A stretch of 64,000 nt of DNA, taken from positions 1-64,000 of the forward strand of contig JAZQDD010000039.1 in NCBI GenBank assembly GCA_045546615.1. The letters are read 5' to 3'. Both the position numbers and the translations under genes were made by a program. Position 1 is the first letter of the stretch. Every line of letters begins with the position of its first letter. Source of the stretch: CAG-390 sp045546615 (GTDB lineage: Bacteria; Bacillota; Clostridia; Oscillospirales; CAG-272). Shown here piece by piece: positions 1 through 7,746 of this stretch. Below the pieces are notes generated by a model. The model had not been told where the DNA came from and ran no database searches. It worked only from the letters and a program-made list of their open reading frames with translations.

Positions 1-1
1 C

Positions 2-94
2 ATAATTGAGATCGGAAGCCACCGTGAGCTGATGGCAAAAAACGGAAAATACGCTACGCTATTTCGTATACAGGCAGAAAAATACGTTATATAG
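2..94 (+). CDS. ABC transporter ATP-binding protein, C-terminal end only
   Basis: Only the last 30 codons lie in the window; the frame is open to the left edge and stops at TAG 92-94. The readable tail contains IGSHRELMAKNGKYATLF, the usual end of the nucleotide-binding domain of exporter-type ABC proteins (MsbA/LmrA-like half transporters), in which the H-loop is followed by 'G.H.eL...G.Y..L...Q'. Substrate and membrane domain cannot be seen. The gene ends at a hairpin terminator that it shares with the convergent gene on its right. Confidence 0.7.
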   Translation: MIEIGSHRELMAKNGKYATLFRIQAEKYVI

Positions 95-126
95 GTGCGC
101 AATAAAATTTAATTAAAACGCGAAAA

Positions 127-170
127 CACCACCGCCGAGAGTAACCTTTTGGGTGCTCTCGGCGGTGGTG
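127..170. terminator. Bidirectional hairpin terminator between convergent genes
   Basis: A 15-bp perfect inverted repeat (127-141 with 156-170) with a 14-nt loop lies between the stop of the ABC gene (94) and the stop of the M50 gene (177). T-rich sequence follows on both sides (TGTTTT to the right; TGTTTTCGCGTTTT read leftwards), which fits termination in both directions. Eighteen bases of the left arm and loop (128-145) recur exactly at 56488-56505. Confidence 0.7.
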
Positions 171-176
171 TATGTT

Positions 177-1322
177 TTAAGAAATAATAGCTTGATATTT
201 ATCTTGTGCGAGTTGCATCAGATCTCTTTCGGAAGCTATGTCTTGCGGATATGGATACTTTTTTGCTGTTTTATCAAATTGCGCCTTTATTTTATCTGCC
301 TTTTGCGGATCTTTCTCACAAAGAAGAGCAAGCGAATATTCGGTACGAAGTACGGATGGAAAATTTTTCATTGCTTTCATAAACTTTGTCAGCTCCTTTG
401 AAAGCATTTGTTCGATAACCTCTCGGCGATTTTCGGATATAAGCTCGACGAAAATCCTGTCGCACGTCAAAAGATTGCGGTAAATTCCCACCACCCCACT
501 GTCGATATCAAGAATGTGCGCCATAAGCGCATCAGCCTCCTCAAAGCGCTCCTCGTCCATAAGCCTGTTGCAGGCAAAAACGCCGCGCGCCGCGACCATA
601 TTGTTTTTCATATCCTCGTCCGAAGGAACGATAAACCACTCCGCGGGCATATCCTTGATGCGAATCCCCACAGATTGCAGCTCAACCATTTTCATCTGAA
701 CCCAAAAGGCTTCGAGCGCTTTTTCATTTTTAGAAAGAGAGAGGGCGTTGTATCCGTCGTTGTCAACCTCGCCCATTCGCAGCGGAACGCCGTTTAGGAT
801 GGCGACGGCAAAGCCTATAAATGCAAAAACGATAAGGGCGGTTGATAAAAATTCATAACCCGAGAAAAGAAAATATACAACCAAAAACAGAGAGGAGAAG
901 ATTACGTTAAATATCGCGCCGCCGAGGTTGAATAAAACAACGGGGAACTCACCGTTTTTCATTTCTGGCGGCGACATAAGGCATTGACCGCCTGTCCCTG
1001 CAACGAAAAGCCGTTTGAATTTTACCTTTTCGTTTTCTTTTATCCACATAAAAGAAAGTACGCGAAATGAACTGAATTTATATCCGGAGATCAAACCGAA
1101 AACAAGGTGTCCCGCCTCGTGTACTATTATATGGAAAAAGCTTGCGGCGTATATTCCGCCAAACAGTACGGCATACGAAAGGAGCGTTTTATACGCAGGC
1201 TCGTCCGTGCTTGAGTTTTCGACATATAAAACCGTGAAAACACCTAAAGCCGCGCCGACGAGCAGCATGAAAGCTATGGCGGCGTATTGACGCCAAGGCG
1301 CTTTTTTCTTGTTTTGACTCAT
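177..1322 (-). CDS. M50-family (site-2-protease-like) membrane zinc metallopeptidase
   Basis: This 381-residue protein has a first membrane helix near residues 14-35 and a second carrying the zinc motif HEAGH near residue 68 (HIIVHEAGHLVFG). Further hydrophobic segments lead to NGVPLRMGEVDNDG near residue 180, which matches the second M50 motif (NxxP...DG) that supplies the aspartate ligand. Both are known hallmarks of intramembrane or juxtamembrane zinc proteases. The last 190 residues are soluble and helical, without a recognised domain. Its start follows the upstream minus-strand membrane gene by 12 bases, so the two probably form an operon. The substrate is unknown; regulated intramembrane proteolysis or peptide maturation are both possible. 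Confidence 0.7.
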   Translation of the reverse strand: MSQNKKKAPWRQYAAIAFMLLVGAALGVFTVLYVENSSTDEPAYKTLLSYAVLFGGIYAASFFHIIVHEAGHLVFGLISGYKFSSFRVLSFMWIKENEKVKFKRLFVAGTGGQCLMSPPEMKNGEFPVVLFNLGGAIFNVIFSSLFLVVYFLFSGYEFLSTALIVFAFIGFAVAILNGVPLRMGEVDNDGYNALSLSKNEKALEAFWVQMKMVELQSVGIRIKDMPAEWFIVPSDEDMKNNMVAARGVFACNRLMDEERFEEADALMAHILDIDSGVVGIYRNLLTCDRIFVELISENRREVIEQMLSKELTKFMKAMKNFPSVLRTEYSLALLCEKDPQKADKIKAQFDKTAKKYPYPQDIASERDLMQLAQDKYQAIIS

Positions 1323-1334
1323 TTTTAATTATGT

Positions 1335-1727
1335 TTACTTTCTGTATTTTTTGTCTTCTTCAAGCGCCTTTGAAACGCGCTTTTTGAACAGAGAAGACAC
1401 AAGAACGATCATGACGTATCCGACAAGTATCAGCACGCCGCCCGTGAGGTTTTGAGAGCCTTTGAGACCTGCGGGAAGCAGAAGAAAAAGTATTGCGCCG
1501 CCAACTGTCAAAAGCGCGTGCAAAAGTCTGCGGTACGCCTTGTCATATTTTGCATCGGTAAGCTGTACGGAGGCTGTTCCGAGGGCAAAAGCAAGTGGAA
1601 TGAACAGCAAAACGCGAAATGCGCCAAGTCCGCCTTCCGCACCGTAAAAAGCGAGCATTACAAAGGCGTAAAAGCTACATATTACAGAAAAATATATGCA
1701 AGATCTTGTGAGTATTTTTTTAAACAT
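1335..1727 (-). CDS. Small four-helix membrane protein, function unknown
   Basis: About 130 residues with four hydrophobic segments and a charged C-terminus (KKRVSKALEEDKKYRK). The size and layout recall DUF3021-type proteins, but I cannot assign a family with confidence. A longer reading from a TTG at 1739 is possible. I chose ATG 1725-1727 because GGAG (1734-1737 on the complement) sits six bases upstream of it, and the TTG would overlap that site. It lies directly upstream of the M50 protease gene and probably shares its transcript. Confidence 0.55.
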   Translation of the reverse strand: MFKKILTRSCIYFSVICSFYAFVMLAFYGAEGGLGAFRVLLFIPLAFALGTASVQLTDAKYDKAYRRLLHALLTVGGAILFLLLPAGLKGSQNLTGGVLILVGYVMIVLVSSLFKKRVSKALEEDKKYRK

Positions 1728-1813
1728 AGCCGTCTCCAAATTTGAAATAATAATGTAAGTTTATCATAAAGTGAAGAAAAAAGCAATATATAAAGAAAAA
1801 ATGAATATTTTGC

Positions 1814-1837
1814 GTGAATATTTTTGAAAATATTCAC
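1814..1837. promoter_or_regulatory. 24-bp palindrome just upstream of the nusB promoter
   Basis: Two perfect 11-bp arms (GTGAATATTTT and its complement) are separated by TG. The element ends eight bases before the -35 box at 1846. A direct copy of TGAATATTTT also occurs at 1802-1811. This looks like an operator or an AT-rich activating element, but nothing identifies the protein that binds it. Confidence 0.4.
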
Positions 1838-1845
1838 TATAAGTG

Positions 1846-1873
1846 TTGACAATTTGAATAAAAGAGGTATAAT
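1846..1873 (+). promoter_or_regulatory. Sigma-A-type promoter of the nusB operon
   Basis: TTGACA at 1846-1851 and TATAAT at 1868-1873 are exact consensus boxes separated by 16 bases. They lie about 60 bases before the nusB start and are the only clear promoter ahead of the plus-strand run of genes up to 13369. Confidence 0.8.
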
Positions 1874-1932
1874 ATATATAATATGGGTTTATATGCCATA
1901 GTGACGTGTATAATTGCTGAAAGGAAATGCAA

Positions 1933-2349
1933 ATGACAAGAAAAGAAGCAAGAGAAGCAGTTTTTTCTCTTTTGTTTGAAAAGGATTTCAGAAAAGATGC
2001 AAGCCCCGAGGAGGTTTTTGACGGAGCTATTGAGTTTCGCAGTCTCGAGGCGGACGAATATGTGAAATCTACGTATTTCGGCGTTATTGAAAATATGCCG
2101 TTTTGCGATGAGCTTATTGAGAAATATTCTCGCGGTTGGAAGATATCGAGAATATCTCCCGTATCCCGTGCGATAATGCGTCTTTCGGTTTACGAGATGT
2201 ATTTTCGCAGCGACGTTCCCGACAACGTTTCTTTAAACGAGGCGATCGAGCTTGTCAAGCGCTTTGACGATGCGGACAAGGCGCGCCCCTTTGTAAACGG
2301 TATCCTTAATTCCATAATGAAGGCTAAAAAAGCAGAGGAGAACGCTTGA
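1933..2349 (+). CDS. nusB: Transcription antitermination factor NusB
   Basis: This 138-residue protein is all helical and shows the NusB signature from end to end: an N-terminal TRKEAREAVFSLLFE, a central YS.GW...RI..V.RAIMRLSVYEM and a C-terminal NEAIELVK.F...KA..FVNGIL. NusB joins NusE (S10) on boxA RNA and supports antitermination on rRNA operons. Two in-frame ATGs exist (1927 and 1933); the AAGGA at 1921-1925 is one base from the first and seven from the second, so 1933 is preferred. It is the first gene of the operon, and its TGA overlaps the next ATG (TGATG). Confidence 0.93.
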   Translation: MTRKEAREAVFSLLFEKDFRKDASPEEVFDGAIEFRSLEADEYVKSTYFGVIENMPFCDELIEKYSRGWKISRISPVSRAIMRLSVYEMYFRSDVPDNVSLNEAIELVKRFDDADKARPFVNGILNSIMKAKKAEENA

Positions 2350-3296
2350 TGCTTTTTTGCGGTATTGATACCAGCAATTATACCACTTCCGCCGCACTTT
2401 GCGATGTTAACGGAAATGTAATAGCTAACTTGAAGCGTCCGCTTCCCGTAAAGGATGGCGAGCGAGGCTTACGCCAGTCAGATGCCGTTTTTGCCCATGT
2501 AAAAAATCTGCCGGACATAATGCGTGAGCTTTCCGCCCTCGTTGGCGGCAGGCGCATTTGCGCAGTTGGCGTTTCGGCGCAACCGCGCGACAATGCCGAC
2601 TCATATATGCCTTGTTTTCTGACCGGCGTTGCCGCCGCCGAGGCTTTTTGCGCAGGATGCTCCGCGCCGCTGTACAGGCTTTCCCACCAACAGGGGCATA
2701 TTATGGCGGCGTATCATACGTCCGGCGCATCTGCTAATGTCAAGGATGAGTTTCTTGCGTTTCATATTTCGGGTGGAACTACCGAAATGCTCAAAGTAAA
2801 GGTAAGTGACAATGACCTTTGTATTTCTCTTGTTGGCGGTACTGCGGACCTTAACGCAGGTCAAGCGGTGGACAGGATAGGTGTGAGCCTTGGCTTCGGT
2901 TTTCCCTGCGGTTCTGCAATGGAAAAAGCGGCAGGGGCGTATATCGGTAAAATCACGCGCGCCAAAACATCGGTAAAGGGGCTTTCTTGCAATCTTTCGG
3001 GACTTGAAAACAATGCTCAAAAGCTCATTCATGATGGTGAAAGTACCGAGGCGGTGTGTGCTTACGTTTTTGATTTTTTGTCCGATACTTTTTTGGGACT
3101 TGCACGGAATGCACGCGCACAGTACGGCAAACTGCCGATAGTGTGGGCGGGCGGAGTTATGAGCAATAAAATAATTCAAAACCGTCTTTCGGAACTTGGC
3201 GATTGTTATTTTACACAGCCCCAATATTCAGCAGACAACGCGGTAGGAACAGCCCTGCTTGCGAGAAAGAAATATATTTACGACAATGGCTTATGA
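2349..3296 (+). CDS. TsaD/Kae1-like protein (peptidase M22 fold), probable paralogue
   Basis: This 315-residue ASKHA-fold protein starts with LFCGIDTSNYTTSAALCD and carries HQQGH, the equivalent of the metal-binding HxxxH of TsaD. Further on are FHISGGTTEML and VWAGGVMSN, both typical of the nucleotide-binding core. TsaD works with TsaB and TsaE in the threonylcarbamoyl (t6A) modification of tRNA. This copy is shorter than the usual 335-345 residues and diverged around the first motif, and neither tsaB nor tsaE is nearby, so it may be the clostridial paralogue annotated as peptidase M22. It is translationally coupled to nusB and overlaps the start of xseA by 11 bases. Confidence 0.7.
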   Translation: MLFCGIDTSNYTTSAALCDVNGNVIANLKRPLPVKDGERGLRQSDAVFAHVKNLPDIMRELSALVGGRRICAVGVSAQPRDNADSYMPCFLTGVAAAEAFCAGCSAPLYRLSHQQGHIMAAYHTSGASANVKDEFLAFHISGGTTEMLKVKVSDNDLCISLVGGTADLNAGQAVDRIGVSLGFGFPCGSAMEKAAGAYIGKITRAKTSVKGLSCNLSGLENNAQKLIHDGESTEAVCAYVFDFLSDTFLGLARNARAQYGKLPIVWAGGVMSNKIIQNRLSELGDCYFTQPQYSADNAVGTALLARKKYIYDNGL

Positions 3297-4536
3297 AGCA
3301 AGAAATGCCGCGCTTACGGTAACGCAGTTGAATAACTACGTCAAATCGCTTTTTGACACCGACGATGTTCTTGCGGCTGTGACTGTTTGCGGAGAGATAT
3401 CCAACTTTAAAAATCACTATTCGACAGGGCATTTGTATTTTTCGCTAAAAGACAACGAATCACTCATTCGTTGTGTTATGTTTGCCTCGTCGGCGGCGAG
3501 ACTTAAATTTACTCCCGAAAACGGTATGACCGTTACGCTATGGGGGCGCGTTTCCGTATATCCGCGCGACGGTGCGTATCAGATATACGCCTCGAATATG
3601 ATCCCCGACGGAATAGGTGAACAATATATAGCCTTTGAGCAACTGAAAAAGAAGCTTGAGGCAGAGGGGCTTTTTGATCCGTTGAGAAAAAAGCCGATAC
3701 CGAAATTCCCAAGCGTTGTCGGAGTCGTGACCTCGTCCACAGGCGCGGCGATAAGAGATATAGTAAATGTTCTGTCACGCCGCTATCCTGTTGCGGACGT
3801 GCTTATATATCCTGCGCTCGTCCAAGGCTCTGCGGCGGCAGCCAGCGTTGCAGAGGGTGTGAAATTTTTTAACGATCCCGCCAATTTTTCCGCAACTCCG
3901 CCGCCTGACGTAATAATCATCGGGCGCGGCGGCGGCTCGGGTGAGGATCTCAGCGCATTCAACGATGAGGGGCTTGCGAGAACAGTCGCGGCTTCATCGA
4001 TTCCCGTTATCAGCGCTGTGGGACACGAAACCGATTTTTCAATAACGGATTTTGTCAGCGATCTGCGCGCGCCTACTCCCTCGGCGGCGGCAGAGCTTGC
4101 CGTTCCGGACAGAGCGGAGCTTTTAAGAAAGCTCGCAAACGTTACCTCTCGCTGTACGAGCGTAATGTCGCGGCGGGTAGAGTATTATGAAAAACAGCTT
4201 GATACTCTTGCATCCTCGAGAGTTTTGCGCTCTCCGCAATCTCTCCTTGATATACGTCTTGATATGGTTTCAAGGCTTGCCGACAAGCTTGAGAACGAAT
4301 ATGAAAAAGCTGTGGACGGCGCATCGGCAAAACTTGCCAACGTCGCTTCAAAGCTTGATGCCATGAGCCCGCTTAAAGTGATCTCGCGCGGCTACGCAGT
4401 TGTTCATGCCGACGGTGGCGTGGTTACTTCCGTGGCATCTCTTGATATAGGGCAAGAAGTGGATATCACTCTTTCAGACGGTGATGCAAGAGCTAAAGTA
4501 ATTCAAATAAATAACGATCCAACGGAGAAAAAATAA
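3286..4536 (+). CDS. xseA: Exodeoxyribonuclease VII large subunit
   Basis: A 416-residue protein with an N-terminal OB fold (LTVTQLNNYVKSLF...VCGEISNFK.H.STGHLYFSLKD), followed by the catalytic Exo VII domain with VVTSSTGAAIRDI, IIGRGGGSGEDL, SAVGHETDF and RAPTPSAAAELAVP, and then the long helical C-terminal region. Exo VII degrades single-stranded DNA in both directions and needs the small subunit encoded next. The start at ATG 3286 leaves the usual family N-terminus (AYEARNAALTVTQLNNYV); an upstream ATG at 3259 lies inside the previous gene and would add non-family residues. Confidence 0.94.
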   Translation: MAYEARNAALTVTQLNNYVKSLFDTDDVLAAVTVCGEISNFKNHYSTGHLYFSLKDNESLIRCVMFASSAARLKFTPENGMTVTLWGRVSVYPRDGAYQIYASNMIPDGIGEQYIAFEQLKKKLEAEGLFDPLRKKPIPKFPSVVGVVTSSTGAAIRDIVNVLSRRYPVADVLIYPALVQGSAAAASVAEGVKFFNDPANFSATPPPDVIIIGRGGGSGEDLSAFNDEGLARTVAASSIPVISAVGHETDFSITDFVSDLRAPTPSAAAELAVPDRAELLRKLANVTSRCTSVMSRRVEYYEKQLDTLASSRVLRSPQSLLDIRLDMVSRLADKLENEYEKAVDGASAKLANVASKLDAMSPLKVISRGYAVVHADGGVVTSVASLDIGQEVDITLSDGDARAKVIQINNDPTEKK

Positions 4537-4745
4537 TGTCTAATGAGAATATCTGCTTTGAGGCGGCTATAGCAAGGCTTGAGGCAGTTGTCAGAGAGCT
4601 TGAGGACGGCAAGACCTCGCTTGAAAATGCTATGAAGCTATATGAGGAGGGCGTTGCGCTTGTGCGTTCATGCTCCGCTACGCTTGAGCAAGCAAAGCAA
4701 AAAATAATCACCGTTTCCGTCGGAGGGGATTTTGGCAATGCGTGA
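4536..4745 (+). CDS. xseB: Exodeoxyribonuclease VII small subunit
   Basis: A 69-residue helical protein with the XseB pattern: FEAAIARLEAVVRELEDG followed by LENAMKLYEEGVALVRSC and LEQAKQKI. The small subunit binds the helical stalk of XseA in several copies. Its ATG overlaps the xseA stop by one base (TAATG), so the two subunits are translationally coupled. The 3' end overlaps the ispA start by eight bases. Confidence 0.93.
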   Translation: MSNENICFEAAIARLEAVVRELEDGKTSLENAMKLYEEGVALVRSCSATLEQAKQKIITVSVGGDFGNA

Positions 4746-5631
4746 CAGACTTTTAAGCGCGCTTGCAAAAAATGCCGCAGATGTTGAATGTGCTGTAAAC
4801 GAGTATTATTCTTCATTTTCAGATGCCGACACCGCCGAGGTCAGGGATGCGGAGATATACAGCTTGCTTGCGGGCGGAAAGCGCATCAGACCATATCTTG
4901 TCAATGAAACCTGCCGCGCGTTTGGCGGCGCACTAAACGCATCAATGCCGTTTGCGCTTGCGGTTGAGATGATGCATACGTTTTCCCTTATACATGATGA
5001 TCTGCCCTGTATGGACGACGACGACCTTCGCCGCGGCAGACCGACCTCCCATAAGGTTTTTGGCGAAGCAACCGCTTTGCTCGCGGGGGACTCTCTTGCT
5101 ATCCGTGCTATTGAGGTCGCTCTTGCAAACTCCGACGTTTCCGCGGAGAACGCACGCAGAGGCGCGCTTGCGCTCGCGCGGGCTTCGGGAAGCGAGGGCA
5201 TGATCGGCGGACAGATCATTGATCTGCGCGGAGAAAAGACAGCCCTTGACCGCGCAACTCTTGAAAAGCTCCACAGCAAAAAAACAGGTGAACTTATTGC
5301 TGTAAGCGTTTATCTTGGCTGTGTTGCCGCAGGTCTTTCAGATAGCGACGAGCGGCTTTTATCCGCCGTCAGTTTTGCAAAAGATATAGGGCTCGCTTTT
5401 CAAATAATTGATGACGTTCTTGACGTGACCTCGGATGCGACCACTCTCGGCAAGACTGTCGGAAAGGACAGCGAGCATAATAAAACAACGTTTATGAGCT
5501 TTATGACACCCGATGAAGCGCTAAACCTTGCAAATGAAATAACGCAAGGGGCTGTTGAGCGGATTTCGGCTTATCCTAATACTGAATTGCTCGCAGAGCT
5601 TGCTTTGTATCTGCTTGGAAGAAAAAGCTGA
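4738..5631 (+). CDS. ispA: Polyprenyl (farnesyl/geranylgeranyl) diphosphate synthase
   Basis: This 297-residue trans-prenyltransferase has the first aspartate-rich motif DDLPCMDDDDLRRGRPT and the second, DDVLDVTSD, with the IPP-binding GGKRIRPYL upstream. It condenses isopentenyl diphosphate with allylic diphosphates to give short-chain (C15-C20) products. Length and motif spacing fit the IspA group; exact chain length cannot be read with certainty. ATG 4738 is preferred over TTG 4732 because GGAGGGG (4722-4728) lies nine bases ahead of it. In many Firmicutes dxs follows in this operon; here tlyA follows directly and dxs is absent. Confidence 0.9.
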   Translation: MRDRLLSALAKNAADVECAVNEYYSSFSDADTAEVRDAEIYSLLAGGKRIRPYLVNETCRAFGGALNASMPFALAVEMMHTFSLIHDDLPCMDDDDLRRGRPTSHKVFGEATALLAGDSLAIRAIEVALANSDVSAENARRGALALARASGSEGMIGGQIIDLRGEKTALDRATLEKLHSKKTGELIAVSVYLGCVAAGLSDSDERLLSAVSFAKDIGLAFQIIDDVLDVTSDATTLGKTVGKDSEHNKTTFMSFMTPDEALNLANEITQGAVERISAYPNTELLAELALYLLGRKS

Positions 5632-6401
5632 TGAGAGTCGATCTTTTTTTGGTTGAGCGTGGATATGCAAAAAGCCGCGAGGCGGCAAGAAGATCCATAG
5701 ATGCAGCGCTCGTCAAGATAGACGGCAAGACTGTCGCAAAAGCAGGCGAGAAGATAGATGAAGCTCTGCCGCACGAGGTGGATTTTACTCCCCTTATTCC
5801 GTATGTCAGCCGCGGCGGACTCAAGCTTGAGGAAGCATTGCGAAAGTTTAGCATCGATCCTACGGGTATGCGAGCGGTTGATATCGGTGCGTCAACGGGG
5901 GGATTTACCGATTGTCTTTTGAAGCACGGCGCATCATTTGTCATCGCCGTTGATTCGGGACACGGTCAGCTCAACCCCGATCTGCTTTCCGATGAGCGTG
6001 TGAAGTCTCTGGAGGGGCTTAACGCACGCACACTCTCGCTTTCCGATATCGGGGAGCCGTGCGATATTGCCGTTATGGACGTTTCGTTTATTTCGCAAAC
6101 GTACATTTTGCCTCAAATACCCGCGATTCTTAAAGAGGGCGGTATTGCGATAACGCTTATCAAGCCACAGTTCGAGGTGGGAAAAAGCGGAGTGGGGAAA
6201 GGCGGTATAGTTCGCCATGCCGAGGACAGAAAAGCGGCTGTTGTGCGTGTTATCGAAGCTGCCCGAAGTGTAGGACTTTATCTGGCAGGACTCGTTCCGT
6301 CCCCAATTTCAGGGGGCGACGGAAACCGAGAGTTTCTTGCATTATTCGCTATGACTGATAATGATAAAACTGACAGGATCCTTGATTCGATAAAATATTG
6401 A
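5631..6401 (+). CDS. tlyA: TlyA-family rRNA 2'-O-methyltransferase / hemolysin-like protein
   Basis: This 256-residue protein joins an N-terminal S4 RNA-binding domain (MRVDLFLVERGYAKSREAAR) to an FtsJ-type methyltransferase domain with the SAM-binding motif VDIGASTGGFTDCLL and the later VDSGHGQL and MDVSFIS. Mycobacterial TlyA methylates 16S and 23S rRNA cytidines at the ribose; the hemolysin name is historical. The gene overlaps ispA by one base and lies in the classic xseB-ispA-tlyA-nadK-argR-recN order of Firmicutes. Confidence 0.9.
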   Translation: MRVDLFLVERGYAKSREAARRSIDAALVKIDGKTVAKAGEKIDEALPHEVDFTPLIPYVSRGGLKLEEALRKFSIDPTGMRAVDIGASTGGFTDCLLKHGASFVIAVDSGHGQLNPDLLSDERVKSLEGLNARTLSLSDIGEPCDIAVMDVSFISQTYILPQIPAILKEGGIAITLIKPQFEVGKSGVGKGGIVRHAEDRKAAVVRVIEAARSVGLYLAGLVPSPISGGDGNREFLALFAMTDNDKTDRILDSIKY

Positions 6402-6424
6402 GTCGATCCGAAAGGAAGAAAATT

Positions 6425-7276
6425 ATGAAAAAAGTGTCGGTGATAACAAACTTTAATATTCCCGGCAAGGCTGATGTCGCAGAAAAGGTTATTAAAAAAT
6501 TCCTTGAATGCGGAGCAGAAGTAGCTGCCCCGTATTATGCAAAGGGGCGTGTGGATTGTCGTATTCCGGTGCTTTTACCGGGGGCAAAGCTTTACGATAA
6601 CGCCGATATGATCGTGGTCATAGGCGGTGATGGATCGGTGCTTGATGCCGCACGAAGAGCTGCAGAACGTGAAACTCCAATTCTTGGAATAAACAAAGGC
6701 CGCCTTGGATATATGACAGAGCTTGAGATCAACGAGCTTGATCTTATAGAAAAAATAATGCGCGGTGAGTACAAAACAGAAGAACGCTCCATGCTCAAGG
6801 TGCAGGCGATCAGCGGTACGAAGGTTTTTCACGAAAATCGCGCGCTAAACGATGCGGTCATATCAAACGGCGCAGTCGCGCGCATGGTAGACCTTGAGGT
6901 GTATGAGGACGGCAATCTTATTGATGCCTATCGCGCTGACGGAATGATCGTTTCCACGCCGACGGGGTCTACAGCCTATTCGCTTTCAGCGGGAGGGCCT
7001 GTTATCGATCCGCGTGTGAAGGGGGTATGTATTACGCCCGTTTGTGCGCATTCGCTCGTATCAAGAGCAATGGTGTTCCCGAGTGAATCCGTCATAGAAG
7101 TGAAAAACACCTGCGAACGAGAACCAAATCTCTTTTTGACCATTGATGGAAGAGTTAACATAAGGCTGGATCATGGGAATATAGTTAGAGTTACGTCCTC
7201 GGAAAAAGTAACTAAACTTATACGTGTTAAAGCTAAAAACAAATACAGCGAGATATTTAAAAAACTTTATTTATAA
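6425..7276 (+). CDS. nadK: NAD kinase
   Basis: This 283-residue enzyme phosphorylates NAD to NADP. The diagnostic GGDGS loop is present (VVIGGDGSVLDAAR, near residue 68), followed by the NE/D-type region (ENRALNDAVIS) and YRADGMIVSTPTGSTAYSLSAGGP, the substrate-binding signature. ATG 6425 is chosen because AAAGGAAG lies about nine bases upstream; the longer reading from 6398 would overlap tlyA and add a non-family leader. Confidence 0.95.
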   Translation: MKKVSVITNFNIPGKADVAEKVIKKFLECGAEVAAPYYAKGRVDCRIPVLLPGAKLYDNADMIVVIGGDGSVLDAARRAAERETPILGINKGRLGYMTELEINELDLIEKIMRGEYKTEERSMLKVQAISGTKVFHENRALNDAVISNGAVARMVDLEVYEDGNLIDAYRADGMIVSTPTGSTAYSLSAGGPVIDPRVKGVCITPVCAHSLVSRAMVFPSESVIEVKNTCEREPNLFLTIDGRVNIRLDHGNIVRVTSSEKVTKLIRVKAKNKYSEIFKKLYL

Positions 7277-7289
7277 GTGAGGAAAGAAA

Positions 7290-7745
7290 ATGAAAAGCAG
7301 AAGACAAGAAATAATTATAAATCTCGTTACGAAGTATGAGATAGACACGCAGGAAGAGTTGATAGGTATGCTTCGCCGCGAGGGATACGACGTTACACAG
7401 GCAACAGTTTCCCGCGATATCCGAGAGCTGAAGCTTACCAAAGTTCCCACGGGAAGAGGCTCTTACCGATATACCGTTCCTCCAAAGGAGTCAAGAGAGC
7501 CGGTTTTTAAGTTCAATAACGTTCTCGTTGAGTCTATTAAAAAAGTTGAATTTGCAGGAAATATCGTAGTATTAAAAACATTTGCGGGACTTGCTCCCGC
7601 AGTTGCTACGGGGCTTGATGCGATAGAATCTCACGATATCCTCGGATGTGTTGCGGGTGACGATTGTATCATACTCGTTGCCAGAACTCACGATGCCGCA
7701 AAGGACATAAGCGAGCGTATAAAGATAATGCTCAAAGCTATCTAA
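7290..7745 (+). CDS. argR: Arginine repressor ArgR
   Basis: This 151-residue protein has the N-terminal winged helix (RRQEIIINLVTKYEIDTQEELIGML, then VTQATVSRDIRELKL) and the C-terminal hexamerisation and arginine-binding domain ending in GCVAGDDCIILVAR, where GDD is the known arginine-contact motif. In Firmicutes ArgR/AhrC represses arginine synthesis and can activate catabolism. The arginine operon lies 23 kb downstream (30.1-35.3 kb) and is its probable target. It sits 13 bases after nadK and one base before recN. Confidence 0.93.
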   Translation: MKSRRQEIIINLVTKYEIDTQEELIGMLRREGYDVTQATVSRDIRELKLTKVPTGRGSYRYTVPPKESREPVFKFNNVLVESIKKVEFAGNIVVLKTFAGLAPAVATGLDAIESHDILGCVAGDDCIILVARTHDAAKDISERIKIMLKAI

Positions 7746-7746
7746 A

